DNA of 39,269 nucleotides. It comes from Candidatus Hakubella thermalkaliphila (GTDB lineage: Bacteria > Actinomycetota > Humimicrobiia > Hakubellales > Hakubellaceae). Of this stretch, positions 21,663 to 30,286 are shown one piece after another (within the stretch, counting starts at the first letter, position 1; each line of letters begins with the position of its first letter). The notes beneath the pieces were generated by a model. The model was not told the DNA's origin. It saw nothing but the letters and a program-made list of their open reading frames with translations, and searched no databases. A program made the translations under genes and the position numbers. Location: positions 1 to 39,269 of the forward strand of contig NZ_BLRZ01000003.1 of assembly GCF_013281975.1 (NCBI RefSeq), given 5' to 3'.

Positions 21663-23267
21663 CTACTCTGGCTCTAGAGACCACTCCTCGGTATTCCAGA
21701 AGGTGCCTACCAGAGAAGGGTTAGCCTTTACACCCCTCAACCTGGCATTGAAGGCTACGATGTTGAGCCGCTGATATAAGGGCAGAAGGGCAGCGTCATC
21801 AGCCAGGAGTTTTTGAACCTCCTGGTACAGCGGAAGCCTCTTGGCATCATCCACTTCCGTATTGGCCTGCTTCAGAAGCTCAGTCACCTTATCGTTCTCA
21901 TACCAGTAGCAGTTCTGACCCTCAGGGGGGATCCTATCCCTGGCAAATGTGGCCTCCAAATCGGGATCCGGCGATACCACCCAGGCCCAGATACCCATCT
22001 CATAGTCGCCTTTGTCCACCTTTTCGCTGAACCACGTGGCCGCATCGTAGTTATCAATGGTCACGTTGATGCCCACCTGGCGCAACTGAGACTGGATAAC
22101 CTGCTGTATCTGCTCTCGGGCAACATTACCAAAGGTGGTCCCCAGCTTCAGTTTCAGCGGCTTTTCCGCCAGAACCTCCGCCGTATATCCAGCCTCAGCC
22201 AGATGCTGTTTGGCCTTCTCCGGGTCGTAGGTATACTGCTCCCAGGCCGGAGTGTAGACCGCCTGAGTGGGAGCATAGATGGACTGCAGAACACCAACCT
22301 GACCCTTAAGCACCTGCTCTACAATGGTCTTCCGGTCTATGGCATAGCAGATGGCCTTTCTGACATTAATGTCCCTTAAAGGTGAACCAGCGTCCTTCTG
22401 ATTGAAGGCCAGATGCTCCCAGATAAGCCCTCCCTGCACCTGAACCTCCACACCTTCGATGGCCTGGAGTTGCTCAAGGAGAGCTACATCCGGAGGAGGA
22501 ATAATCAGATCCACCTCACCAGTCTTAAGCATAGTGATCAGGGCCATGGTCTCCGGGTGAAACCTGAAGGTAATGGAATCCAGTTTGGGTTTAACCCCGT
22601 TAGGGCCACCCCAGTAGTTCTCGTTCTTTACCAGAGTGATGTGATCTCCGGCAGCCCACTCTTTGAGGATGAAGGGCCCGGAGCCCAGAATCTCCTGATT
22701 CATGGCTGTGTTGAAATCTTTGCCCTCCAGCCAATGTTTGGGCAGAATTCCCCTGAAGATATCTTTCCAGGGAGCATAAGGCTCCTTGAACTTGACTATG
22801 GCAGTCAGGGGATCAGGGGTCTCAATGCTCTCGATCTTCTCATAGCCCACCCGACTGATAATTAGCCAGTCTGGATTCATGATGGTCTCCCAGGTGAACT
22901 TGATGTCCTGGGAGGTCAGGGGCTCCCCGTCGCTCCAGGTAATCCCCTCTCTCAGCTTATAAGTAATGGTGAAAGGCTCCTCGGTCAGAAGTTCATTCTC
23001 TACCGAGGGTATCTCAGTAATCAGCCAGGGATAGTAGTGGAGCTCATTGTCCAGGCCGATCAGCCCCTCAAGTACAGCCGCTGTGACATCCTGGGTGGCC
23101 ATCATGGCCCCGCCCATAAGGAATCCGTTGAGAATAGCGGGTTCCTGATCGTAGCCAATTACTATATCTCCGCTCGGTCGCGGCGCGCACCCCGCTACAA
23201 TATACAATGCAAAGACTACGCTGACCACAATAACAACGAACAACAGCCTTTTGGGAATATACATCAT
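21663..23267 (-). CDS. dppA: Peptide ABC transporter substrate-binding lipoprotein, DppA/OppA type
   Basis: A 534-residue family 5 solute-binding protein. Lipobox IVAGC with lipid-modified Cys27 after a hydrophobic signal. The family motif region YKLREGITWSDGEPLTSQDI follows the usual spacing, as do GSGPFILKEW and the LNIVAFNARLRG tail. Tandem ATG codons at 23267 and 23264 follow AAGGAGG; the second has the better spacing. First gene of dppA-B-C-D-F. A fragment matching its last 10 or so codons recurs at 30161-30198. The substrate (di- or oligopeptide, or another compound) cannot be fixed by reading. Confidence 0.93.
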   Translation of the reverse strand: MMYIPKRLLFVVIVVSVVFALYIVAGCAPRPSGDIVIGYDQEPAILNGFLMGGAMMATQDVTAAVLEGLIGLDNELHYYPWLITEIPSVENELLTEEPFTITYKLREGITWSDGEPLTSQDIKFTWETIMNPDWLIISRVGYEKIESIETPDPLTAIVKFKEPYAPWKDIFRGILPKHWLEGKDFNTAMNQEILGSGPFILKEWAAGDHITLVKNENYWGGPNGVKPKLDSITFRFHPETMALITMLKTGEVDLIIPPPDVALLEQLQAIEGVEVQVQGGLIWEHLAFNQKDAGSPLRDINVRKAICYAIDRKTIVEQVLKGQVGVLQSIYAPTQAVYTPAWEQYTYDPEKAKQHLAEAGYTAEVLAEKPLKLKLGTTFGNVAREQIQQVIQSQLRQVGINVTIDNYDAATWFSEKVDKGDYEMGIWAWVVSPDPDLEATFARDRIPPEGQNCYWYENDKVTELLKQANTEVDDAKRLPLYQEVQKLLADDAALLPLYQRLNIVAFNARLRGVKANPSLVGTFWNTEEWSLEPE

Positions 23268-23447
23268 TACCTCCTTCTCCTATTTCCCTAAATCAACATC
23301 CCCACAGCAGCTTACAGCACTTGCCGTAGGGTTACCTTTATCAAAGGCAGCAACTTCGCACTGAAAATCGACCTTCACCTTGTCCCTTATTCGAGCATTC
23401 TAGGAAACCTGGGATGTTTGGTGCACCACCTCCCTCAGCAAAGCTGC

Positions 23448-23681
23448 TTAAAGTAAGATGACCAACACCAGAGTGGTTATGCCAAAGACTATGGAAAGGG
23501 CGATAGTTATCCGATTGAGGTTTTTCTCCACAATTCCCGAGCTAGCAAAAGAACTGACCACACTTCCGAAGGCTTCCGACAGTCCTCCTCCTCTTCCTGA
23601 ATGAAGAAGAATAAAGAAGATAAGAGCTAAGGAAACAATAGTATGAATAACATAAAGAGCTATGATATACCAGGAATTCAT
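23448..23681 (-). CDS. secG: Preprotein translocase subunit SecG
   Basis: A 77-residue protein with two transmembrane helices (residues 4-26 and 55-76) joined by a loop containing LLHSGRGGGLSEAFG, the conserved SecG loop. Start set at ATG 23681 (MNSWYII) with AAAGGTG 8 nt upstream; the frame is open further but that part is not SecG-like. A promoter lies just upstream. SecG is usually next to tpiA in this lineage; here 7 kb of accessory DNA lies between. Confidence 0.88.
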   Translation of the reverse strand: MNSWYIIALYVIHTIVSLALIFFILLHSGRGGGLSEAFGSVVSSFASSGIVEKNLNRITIALSIVFGITTLVLVILL

Positions 23682-23712
23682 TTCATGAACACCTTTCTTT
23701 AAGATGTTACGA

Positions 23713-23741
23713 AGTGTAGCACTTTTTGAGGTGGAAGGCAA
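23713..23741 (-). promoter_or_regulatory. Predicted secG promoter
   Basis: Minus strand TTGCCT (-35, 23741-23736), 17-nt spacer, TACACT (-10, 23718-23713), about 30 nt before the SecG start. Matches the housekeeping consensus at 4/6 and 4/6 positions. Confidence 0.45.
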
Positions 23742-23759
23742 CAGAAACAGTAGCCTCAA

Positions 23760-24047
23760 GCAGAGAACCTTCCTTTACTTGTATCGATTAGATAGAAGGC
23801 ATCCTAATTCGAAGGAAATGTTGGCTCCCCAAGCCTAAAGGACAGAGGCAAGGAGAATAACTAAAGGAATGCTGTCCTAAGAGCTGAAGGTAGGTAGCTT
23901 TTCTCGGCTTCGCTAATCCCTAAAGGAAGAATTTCTGAGTATATATAAAATCTCCACTCAGGGCAGCAAAGCTATAAGGTTTCCTTCGGCCTCTTCCAGA
24001 GCGGTGTCTGCCCTTCCACATTTCATCACTTTGAACAAGCCTACTTG
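23760..24047. other. Intergenic interval upstream of secG
   Basis: About 290 bases with no supported ORF on either strand. No tRNA, riboswitch or strong hairpin recognised. A structured small RNA cannot be excluded by eye. Confidence 0.4.
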
Positions 24048-24275
24048 CTACCAGCTACCGTCTGCACCAGTATCTCCGGGTGCCCCTCCGCCAAAGATCT
24101 CATTGACACCCTGCTGCGGAGCTGCTGATCTTCTCAGGCCAAAGAGACCCGGCCCACCCTCAGAACTTCTCTCCAGGTAGATCACAGACCAAAAAAGCAC
24201 CGCTAACAGAAGAACCGACAGGAGCAAGAGTAAAATCACTATTGCGGTTACAAATGTGAATTGATGAGTAAACAT
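24048..24275 (-). CDS. Small single-pass membrane protein, unknown
   Basis: A 75-residue protein with one long hydrophobic helix (residues 9-33, TAIVILLLLLSVLLLAVLFW) and a Gly/Ser/Pro-rich tail (SSEGGPGLFGLRRSAAPQQG). ATG 24275 has AGGGAGAG upstream. The EGGPGLFG stretch is faintly like the SecG loop and the gene is close to secG, but it has only one helix, so I do not call it SecG. Function unknown. Confidence 0.55.
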   Translation of the reverse strand: MFTHQFTFVTAIVILLLLLSVLLLAVLFWSVIYLERSSEGGPGLFGLRRSAAPQQGVNEIFGGGAPGDTGADGSW

Positions 24276-24343
24276 AACTCTCCCTCTGTGTAGATTTGTT
24301 CATTGGTTCAATATTAGAGTACACTCCTCTAGACGTCAACATT

Positions 24344-24440
24344 TTAAACAACCTCCCTGCCGTCAGCCTGGGGGAGTTCGGTCATACCGTCACTTCCACT
24401 TCCCTGACCTCGACCGTACCAGAACCCTCGGGTAGAGAAT
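24344..24440 (-). pseudogene. HicBA remnant (HicB tail plus HicA head)
   Basis: The minus strand encodes the last 16-18 residues of a HicB (LPEGSGTVEVREVEVTV, stop at 24382-24384) overlapping the first 13 residues of a HicA (MTELPQADGREVV, ATG 24385-24383, stop 24344-24346). Both match the intact hicBA at 30287-30747 almost exactly, including the ATGA overlap. The rest of both genes is gone. A duplicated, truncated toxin-antitoxin end. Confidence 0.8.
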
Positions 24441-24471
24441 CCCAGAATACCACCCAGCTTTTAACGAAGGA

Positions 24472-25287
24472 TCAATAGCAGCTCTCTCCGTTGACAAAAA
24501 ACTTATGGGGGAGCAATACCACTTCTGGAAGGTCTTTGTTTTTTTTCATCGCCTCAAACAGAGCAAGGTGATTGGAGAGGAATTTTTCTGTAATACTGAC
24601 ATCCAATTGCCAGTCAGGAGTTTTTTGACTTTCTGGAATTGTCTTCCAGATTTCAAGAGAGGTCACTAAGGTAAAAGCTATTTGATCACCAGGCTGGAAG
24701 TATTCGAGCAATTCAGGAGCATTACACCCGAACTCAGTCCATTCCTTCCACTCTACAGGAAATTGCCAGTCAGTTAAAAAGATAGTATTCAACGCAAAGG
24801 GAGCCAAGGGCGGACCAAGAAGAAAAAGGTCTCTAACAAAGAATTCTTTGCTCTTAGGATTTTGAAAAGCTACTGGAACCAGAATCTTTTTTAACTCTTG
24901 GTCAAATTTGGGAGGACCTGCAATTACTGCTGAGGCCACATATTCTTCGTCTCCCCATTCCATCAGATACCAGATCGGCAATTCTTTGCCTCCACGAAAT
25001 AGTCTGTTTTTAATCATCTCTGGAGTAAATTCTTTGACTTCTTCTTGCACAGGTCCTGCTAAGACCTCTTCTTCTGTGGCTACCTCTTTTTCCGCCTCTT
25101 CTTCGGTTGCTGGGGGAAGTGGGGAAGGTTCCTCGGCTTTAACTTCTTCTACCTCGGGCGCTTCTACCTCTACTTTGCGAGGAAAAAGAATTCCCTGGTT
25201 GAGAAAATAAGCCAAGGTCCCTCCTACTATTACTATTACTAAAACTACCCAGACATAATTAAAAGGTGCTAACTTCTTTGCTTTCAT
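24472..25287 (-). CDS. Membrane-anchored extracytoplasmic protein, unknown
   Basis: A 271-residue protein. Residues 12-29 are a transmembrane anchor (VWVVLVIVIVGGTLAYFL) with a basic cytosolic N-terminus. Residues 37-85 are a Glu/Pro-rich linker. The remaining 185 residues form a globular domain rich in aromatic residues (LTDWQFPVEWKEWTEFGC), ending NGESCY with two or three cysteines. No enzyme motif. ATG 25287 is preceded by GGAGAGAGG. Not in an obvious operon. Not recognised. Confidence 0.65.
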   Translation of the reverse strand: MKAKKLAPFNYVWVVLVIVIVGGTLAYFLNQGILFPRKVEVEAPEVEEVKAEEPSPLPPATEEEAEKEVATEEEVLAGPVQEEVKEFTPEMIKNRLFRGGKELPIWYLMEWGDEEYVASAVIAGPPKFDQELKKILVPVAFQNPKSKEFFVRDLFLLGPPLAPFALNTIFLTDWQFPVEWKEWTEFGCNAPELLEYFQPGDQIAFTLVTSLEIWKTIPESQKTPDWQLDVSITEKFLSNHLALFEAMKKNKDLPEVVLLPHKFFVNGESCY

Positions 25288-25346
25288 TTCCTCTCTCCTT
25301 TTCTATTTGAAAATCTTCCTCTATACTATTTTTCAAGTACTAATTT

Positions 25347-25450
25347 TGGCATCGCTGCAAAAAACAGATTTTTGATCAATTTGCCACCTGATTTAGCTTC
25401 GGAAAAGGGTGCTAAAGATTCGCTTTTCGACCTTTTTGGCAGGAACGCCA
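25347..25450. mobile_element. MITE-like element, family B, copy 2 (diverged)
   Basis: The left part (GGCATCGCTGCAAAAAACAG, then CAATTTGCCACCTGATTTAG) aligns with 15867 onward of copy 1 (GGCGTTACTGCAAAAACCAG, CAATTTACCATCCGATTTAG). The right end (GACCTTTTTGGCAGGAACGC) aligns with its right end. Terminal repeats are imperfect. It lies in the otherwise empty 348-nt interval between the anchored protein and the hydrolase; nothing else is seen there. Confidence 0.6.
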
Positions 25451-25635
25451 ATTTTGCTTTAACAACTTATCCTTCTCTGTCTCTGCACTTTTCCACAAGG
25501 GAAGCATCCAAAATTCCCTGATGAGTTCAGGCTCTTTTAACTCCCCTCACTGCTACCTGGAGAAGATACAACTATCTTGCCAAAAATGACTGGATTCTAG
25601 ACGTCTCCTTGACATCTTCTTCGATTATTACAGAA

Positions 25636-26472
25636 TCATCCATCTAGTTTTCTCAACCAGTCCGCCAGGCGACCCAGCGGGTTCTCCTTTTCAGTCTCAT
25701 TGAAAATCTCGTGGTACATCTCCTCAAAGATGTAACATTCTTTGTCCCTGGAACCGACTTTCTCAAAGAACTCTCTTGAAGCTTTGAGGTCAGTTATTTG
25801 GTCAGCTCCTCCAGCCAGGAGCAGAAGTGGTGCTCTTATGGTCTTAGCTTTCTCAAAGAGGATGGCAAAATTTTTGGTCAGCTCAGCTCCGAATCTGGCC
25901 GTGCCGACATTATATGCTAGTGGATCTTGGCGATACTCGCGAACCACTGATTCATCATGGCTTAGGGCAGTTTCATCGACCGGGTTCTTGAAAGAGAAAG
26001 TCGGCCAGATCCTAGAAATAACCTTTCCGACAAAAATCTTTATTCTTGGCATTTTTTTCCAGCCAAATAAAGGCGAACTCAGAATCAGGCTAGTGATATC
26101 CGGCTGGTACTCTTGAACATATCTGGCAACAATCAGGCCGCCCATACTATGGCCCAGGAGATGAACTCTTAGACAACCTGGTTCCCTGATCCAGTTTAGC
26201 ATTTGATCAAGATCGGAGAGATAGTCAGAAAAACGCTCAACATGAACTGGTCTTCCTTCGCTTCGGCCGTGGCCGCGCAGATCGGGAGCAAAAACCGAGT
26301 AACCTTGCTCCCCAAGAAACTTAGTGAGATGCAAATATCTGCCACTATGCTCGCAGGCTCCATGCAAGATCAAAACAGCTTTTCCAGATTCTCTTCTAGC
26401 TGCTCTAAAAAGTATTTTCTTGCCATCTAACCGGGAAACAAAATAGCCCGCAGTAGCGGCAACCTCATTCAT
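25636..26472 (-). CDS. Alpha/beta hydrolase, lysophospholipase/monoacylglycerol lipase type
   Basis: A 278-residue serine hydrolase. ILHGACEHSGRY (35-46) is the oxyanion-hole region typical of monoglyceride lipases, DLRGHGRSEG (64-73) follows, the nucleophile elbow is GHSMGG (Ser109), the acid is in GGADQITD (Asp224 or Asp228), and the catalytic His is in MYHEIFNE (His254). The cap region lies between about 135 and 200. Cytosolic, no signal. The likely substrate is an acylglycerol or lysolipid. ATG 26472 follows GGAGG. It stands alone. Confidence 0.85.
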   Translation of the reverse strand: MNEVAATAGYFVSRLDGKKILFRAARRESGKAVLILHGACEHSGRYLHLTKFLGEQGYSVFAPDLRGHGRSEGRPVHVERFSDYLSDLDQMLNWIREPGCLRVHLLGHSMGGLIVARYVQEYQPDITSLILSSPLFGWKKMPRIKIFVGKVISRIWPTFSFKNPVDETALSHDESVVREYRQDPLAYNVGTARFGAELTKNFAILFEKAKTIRAPLLLLAGGADQITDLKASREFFEKVGSRDKECYIFEEMYHEIFNETEKENPLGRLADWLRKLDG

Positions 26473-26792
26473 TAAAGAGCCTCCTCTTTCTCTATTGGAA
26501 TAATAAAAGGGAGCTCTGCTTTGTTTTTCGGAAAATAAATGCGGCTCCCAGCACCCTGGCCTTTAAGGAGCATGGTGTGGCTTTCTGCCCAGGCTTATAC
26601 CATTGTATATGAAACCTTTTGGCAAAAGAAAGGATCCAGCCTCCTCTCACTTCTCTACTTGGGACACTTTTGGCAGGAGAGATGAGATGAGTTTCTTTTG
26701 GCTTTCTTATTTGATATCTTTACTTTATCCTCGGTGTGCACTCTTTAGAAATACTTTCAGTCGAAACAGCTGGCTTCCTGTAAGGCTAAAAC
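26473..26792. other. Interval without a gene (decayed sequence after a truncated SDR)
   Basis: About 320 bases. No continuation of the SDR gene is found in any minus-strand frame. One weak inverted repeat GGGAGC/GCTCCC lies near 26509-26549. Nothing else recognised. Confidence 0.4.
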
Positions 26793-27107
26793 TTAAGAGT
26801 TTAATGCCTCTTCTGGGGAGGTGTCTTCAATGGCTCCAGCCAAAGCACAGCCAGCATTGTTGATTAAGACATCAATTCCTCCGGTTTTGTTTAGGATTGC
26901 CTGCACCGCCTCATTTACTGACTCATCGATTGTAACGTCCATTCTAATGGTATGGAATTGGCCATTTGTTTCTAGCAAATTGGCTGGTGGGAAATAACGG
27001 CTCGTGCCAAAGACGGTGTAGCCCCTTTCGCTTAAATACTTGGCGCAGGATTTGCCAATTCCAGACGATGCGCCGGTAACCAACACTACCTTTCCATTTC
27101 TTTCCAT
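26793..27107 (-). pseudogene. Truncated short-chain dehydrogenase/reductase
   Basis: The first 104 residues of an SDR enzyme: cofactor motif TGASSGIG (11-18), DVT (57-59), and NNAG (83-86). SDRs are about 250 residues with a catalytic Ser-Tyr-Lys after position 130, all missing here because the frame ends right after EDTSPEEALNS. The start ATG 27107 has AGGGAGG upstream. Probably inactive. The cofactor half alone could fold but has no known role. Confidence 0.8.
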
Positions 27108-27188
27108 ACAAATACCTCCCTATTTTTTCGCGACTTAAACGAGGTAAGTCCGAAAATTCCTGCAAAGAGAGAGGCTTCGATTATCCTT

Positions 27189-27427
27189 TTAAGTTAGAAG
27201 AACAACCAAGAAGGGTAGACCGAAGCCCATGAAAAAGATACTACCGAGCCAGAGAGGAGTCCATCTTTTTTGTTGATACCACACCCATTGTGAAAACCAA
27301 TTTTCTTCCTCCCTTTGAGATCCCCGATCTTCCCACTCGAAGGAGAAAAGAGGATCTACAAGTAGCGGATGAAGGCAGCGAAGATGGATAACCCACTCTT
27401 TAATTGGAACATTAACTACTCGCCGTC
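27189..27427 (-). pseudogene. ORF tail with C-terminal membrane helix, no start codon
   Basis: After the AAA+ gene stop the minus strand stays open for about 80 codons, ending at TAA 27189-27191. The sequence looks like protein (VPIKEWVIHLRCLHPLLVDP, FSFEWEDRG, WVWYQQKRWTPLW) and ends with a clean transmembrane helix (LGSIFFMGFGLPFLVVLL). No ATG, GTG or TTG is in frame before the Trp-rich part; only ATT or CTG could serve. It is either the end of a truncated gene or a small gene with a rare start. Family not recognised. Confidence 0.35.
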
Positions 27428-27439
27428 TTGAAAGCAGGC

Positions 27440-30118
27440 CTAACGTGCCAGAGCAATCCTCATTTGCTCGTACTGCGCCAGCCTCTCCTGACTAATCGAA
27501 GGTGGGGTTTGTCTCACCCGTTCCGTAAGGTGCTTCATCGTTACCGGGATCTCACAACCTTCGCTCAGCGTCTCTCGCACAGCGTCCATGGCTGCTGCGG
27601 TGCAAATAGCCACGATATCTGCTCCACTATAGCCGTGAGTTATCTCAGCCAACCGCCCCCAGTCCACATCGGGGTCCAGCGGCTTGTTGGCCAGCTCCAT
27701 CTCAAAAAGCCTGGTCCGTGCTACCTGATCTGGTGGTGGCACGTAGATAAGCCGGTCGAAGCGACCTGGTCGTAATATCGCCGGGTCCAGATCCTCCGGC
27801 CGGTTGGTAGCGGCAACTACTACCACACCTCTCAGTTCCTCCACTCCGTCCATCTCGGTCAGCAACTGCGTAAGTAGCTCCGTCCTGCGTTGCCCCCCAT
27901 ACCGCAGTCCCGCCAGCCCATCAATTTCGTCAAAAAATAGCACGCAGGGTGCATTTTCTCGCGCCCGGTCAAAAAGACCCCGCAGCTTGGCTTCGGAGGC
28001 CCCGACAGTCCCGGTCAGAAGCTCCGGCCCCTTTACATGCAAGAAATGGGCGTTGGCCTGGCTGGCTACTACCTTGGCCAGGTAGGTCTTGCCACAACCG
28101 GGCGGCCCAAAAAGTAACACCCCTTTGGGCACTTTGATTCCGTAGCGAGTCAGCACGGCCGGGTGGGCCAGGGGCCATTCGATGCTCTCGCGCAGGACCT
28201 GCTTCACTTGGTCCAGCCCACTGACGTCATCCCAGGTCAGCCTGCTCTTTTCAATGACCTCCTCCCGCACCACTTTCTCAGAACGTCGGCTATAGGCATC
28301 AGCAATTCTCTCATACAGGCGTAACATGTCGAAGGAGACTGAGGGCTTGGTGCCTTCGATCACCCGCAGTAAATCTGCCATGGTAATTGCCGTGGTACTG
28401 CTTACTGCACCCTGTCCCAGTACCTTGCGAGCTGCCTCATCGCAAACAGCCCGGATATCGGCACCGGTAAATCGCTCCGTCTGGGCCGCCAGGCGATCCA
28501 GGTCAACATCCTCGGCTAGCGGCCGATTTTTAAGGTAGCGGGAGAAGATTTGTCGACGCGCCTCCTGTCCTGGCGGGCCCACATAGATGATTTTGTCAAA
28601 GCGACCCGGACGCAAGGCTGCTGGATCAATAAGGTCCGGTCGATTAGTAGCGCCAAGGAGGAGCAGCCCATCTATGTCCGCCACACCATCCGTCTGAGCT
28701 AAAAAGGTGTCTACAATACCCAATTCTGGCGCATCAGCGCGGGACATTTGGTCCCGGCGGGGTAAGATAGCCTCCAGCTCGTCAAAGAAGAGTACCACCG
28801 GCCGGCTCTCCTGCGCCCCCCGGAAGATCCGTCGCAGATTTGCCTCCGATTCACCAAACCACTTGCTGGTGAATTCCGTACCACTGACCCGGATGAATGT
28901 CGCCCCCGCCTGGCTGGCGATGACCTGTCCCAGGTGAGTCTTCCCTGTCCCCGGTGGACCGTAGAGGAGAATCCCTCTAGCAGGTGCGATATGCATGCGG
29001 CTTAGGGCTGCCCGGAACCTGGAATCAAATTGGGAGCGGATAGCCTCCATTACCTCGGCCTTGATGTCCTGGATGCCGGCCAGGTCGTCCCAGGAGGCAC
29101 CTGGCCTCCCTAAGGACGGAGGCGGTACCTTTTCTGTAGCAACCGGAGTGGTGCTCTCAATCTCGATCTTGACTGGGCGTTGCGCCCGAGCATCCATGTT
29201 CTCCAAGTGAGAGGCAAAGAAGAACACTGTCACCCCACCTGCACTGGCAGCCAAAGCCAGGCCAACGACAGCAGCGCCAGCAAGTTCCACCCCGGCCAAC
29301 TGGTCAAGCAGCAGGATCTGGCCGACCACCAGCGTAGCTGCGCCTGCTCCAATTGCCAGGGCGCGGCGGGCAGTCCAGTCAAAGCGAGAGCCGGCCATGA
29401 TGCGAGCTACCATGTAAGCAGCCAGAGCCCAAAGCAGAATCTGGGCTGCCAAAAGGGGGCTCTTCCACAAGGGACTGAGCAGGCTCACAATCAAGTCTAT
29501 CGTAGCCCTGGCAGTCAGATTGTGTACCGCGGTCACTAGCCAGTCTGGCGATAGAGGAGCCTCCGGCGGCGTGGGAGGAAGCTTAACCAGAGATTGAGTT
29601 ACTCCAATCCTGAGTGGGCCTAGCGACTCCTGACCACCCAGGATTCCCAGCATTGTCGACACCAGACAGGCAATCCCGGCCAGGAACGGCCCGCGACGCG
29701 ACCCCTGAAACCCGGCAGCCAGAGGGACAACCAAGAGAAGGGGACCCAGAGCAGGGAACTGATAGACCACAGCGAGCAGGGCCAAGAGCAAGAACCCTGT
29801 CGGTGTTAGAATTCGGAATCGTTTAACAATCAACCACAGTAGCAAAAATAGTACAGCCAGCGGCAGGGAAACCCAGGCGATAGGGAGTACCAGCGAAGTC
29901 AGGGAGGCTGTAATACCAAGAGCCGGCCGGTAGAGATACAGGGAAATAATGGCTGCAACAATAACCCAGACCCAAAGGGATGGGAAGAATCCCAGAGCAT
30001 CAAGAGTAAGGTAGGTGAAAGCACCCACCAGCACTGCCGGACTGCCCACCAGGATGACGTCATAGTATTTCAAGGGGAGATTTATGGGTCTCTTTCTCAC
30101 TGCCTTTTGAACCGCCAA
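27440..30118 (-). CDS. Membrane-anchored CDC48-like double AAA+ ATPase
   Basis: An 892-residue protein. Residues 20-305 contain about eight hydrophobic segments and form a membrane domain. A charged linker (306-340) leads to AAA module 1: Walker A GPPGTGKT at 387-394, Walker B VLFFDE at 442-447, sensor GATNRPDLID, arginine finger region LRPGRFDK. AAA module 2 has GPPGCGKT at 671-678, VLFFDE at 726-731, and AATNRPEDLD. Both are intact, so both should hydrolyse ATP. This is the CDC48/VCP tandem layout, with the usual N-domain replaced by a membrane domain. No FtsH-type protease (HExxH) is present. A role in extracting membrane proteins is plausible but not shown. Confidence 0.85.
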   Translation of the reverse strand: MAVQKAVRKRPINLPLKYYDVILVGSPAVLVGAFTYLTLDALGFFPSLWVWVIVAAIISLYLYRPALGITASLTSLVLPIAWVSLPLAVLFLLLWLIVKRFRILTPTGFLLLALLAVVYQFPALGPLLLVVPLAAGFQGSRRGPFLAGIACLVSTMLGILGGQESLGPLRIGVTQSLVKLPPTPPEAPLSPDWLVTAVHNLTARATIDLIVSLLSPLWKSPLLAAQILLWALAAYMVARIMAGSRFDWTARRALAIGAGAATLVVGQILLLDQLAGVELAGAAVVGLALAASAGGVTVFFFASHLENMDARAQRPVKIEIESTTPVATEKVPPPSLGRPGASWDDLAGIQDIKAEVMEAIRSQFDSRFRAALSRMHIAPARGILLYGPPGTGKTHLGQVIASQAGATFIRVSGTEFTSKWFGESEANLRRIFRGAQESRPVVLFFDELEAILPRRDQMSRADAPELGIVDTFLAQTDGVADIDGLLLLGATNRPDLIDPAALRPGRFDKIIYVGPPGQEARRQIFSRYLKNRPLAEDVDLDRLAAQTERFTGADIRAVCDEAARKVLGQGAVSSTTAITMADLLRVIEGTKPSVSFDMLRLYERIADAYSRRSEKVVREEVIEKSRLTWDDVSGLDQVKQVLRESIEWPLAHPAVLTRYGIKVPKGVLLFGPPGCGKTYLAKVVASQANAHFLHVKGPELLTGTVGASEAKLRGLFDRARENAPCVLFFDEIDGLAGLRYGGQRRTELLTQLLTEMDGVEELRGVVVVAATNRPEDLDPAILRPGRFDRLIYVPPPDQVARTRLFEMELANKPLDPDVDWGRLAEITHGYSGADIVAICTAAAMDAVRETLSEGCEIPVTMKHLTERVRQTPPSISQERLAQYEQMRIALAR

Positions 30119-30160
30119 TTTCTAAACCCAGCCAATTTTTAATTCCCTAGAAACGGCTTC

Positions 30161-30198
30161 CTATTGTTCCAATGACCACTCCTCGGTATTCCAGAAGG
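30161..30198 (-). pseudogene. Remnant of a peptide-binding protein C-terminus
   Basis: The minus strand encodes FWNTEEWSLEQ and a stop (30161-30163), matching FWNTEEWSLEPE at the end of dppA (21663-21700). The DNA shares GACCACTCCTCGGTATTCCA and the next few bases with the dppA end. The match stops upstream at about 30198. A short duplicated gene end. Confidence 0.7.
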
Positions 30199-30286
30199 AA
30201 GAGTGCGAATTGCCTCGGAAACATCTAGAAACCCTATGATTTCTAACTACCGCCCCATGCCAGAGTTCACTAATTGGCCATACCCA

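Noticed and set aside
24296-24478. 60-codon plus-strand ORF
   Set aside because: It is the antisense of the HicBA remnant and has no independent support.
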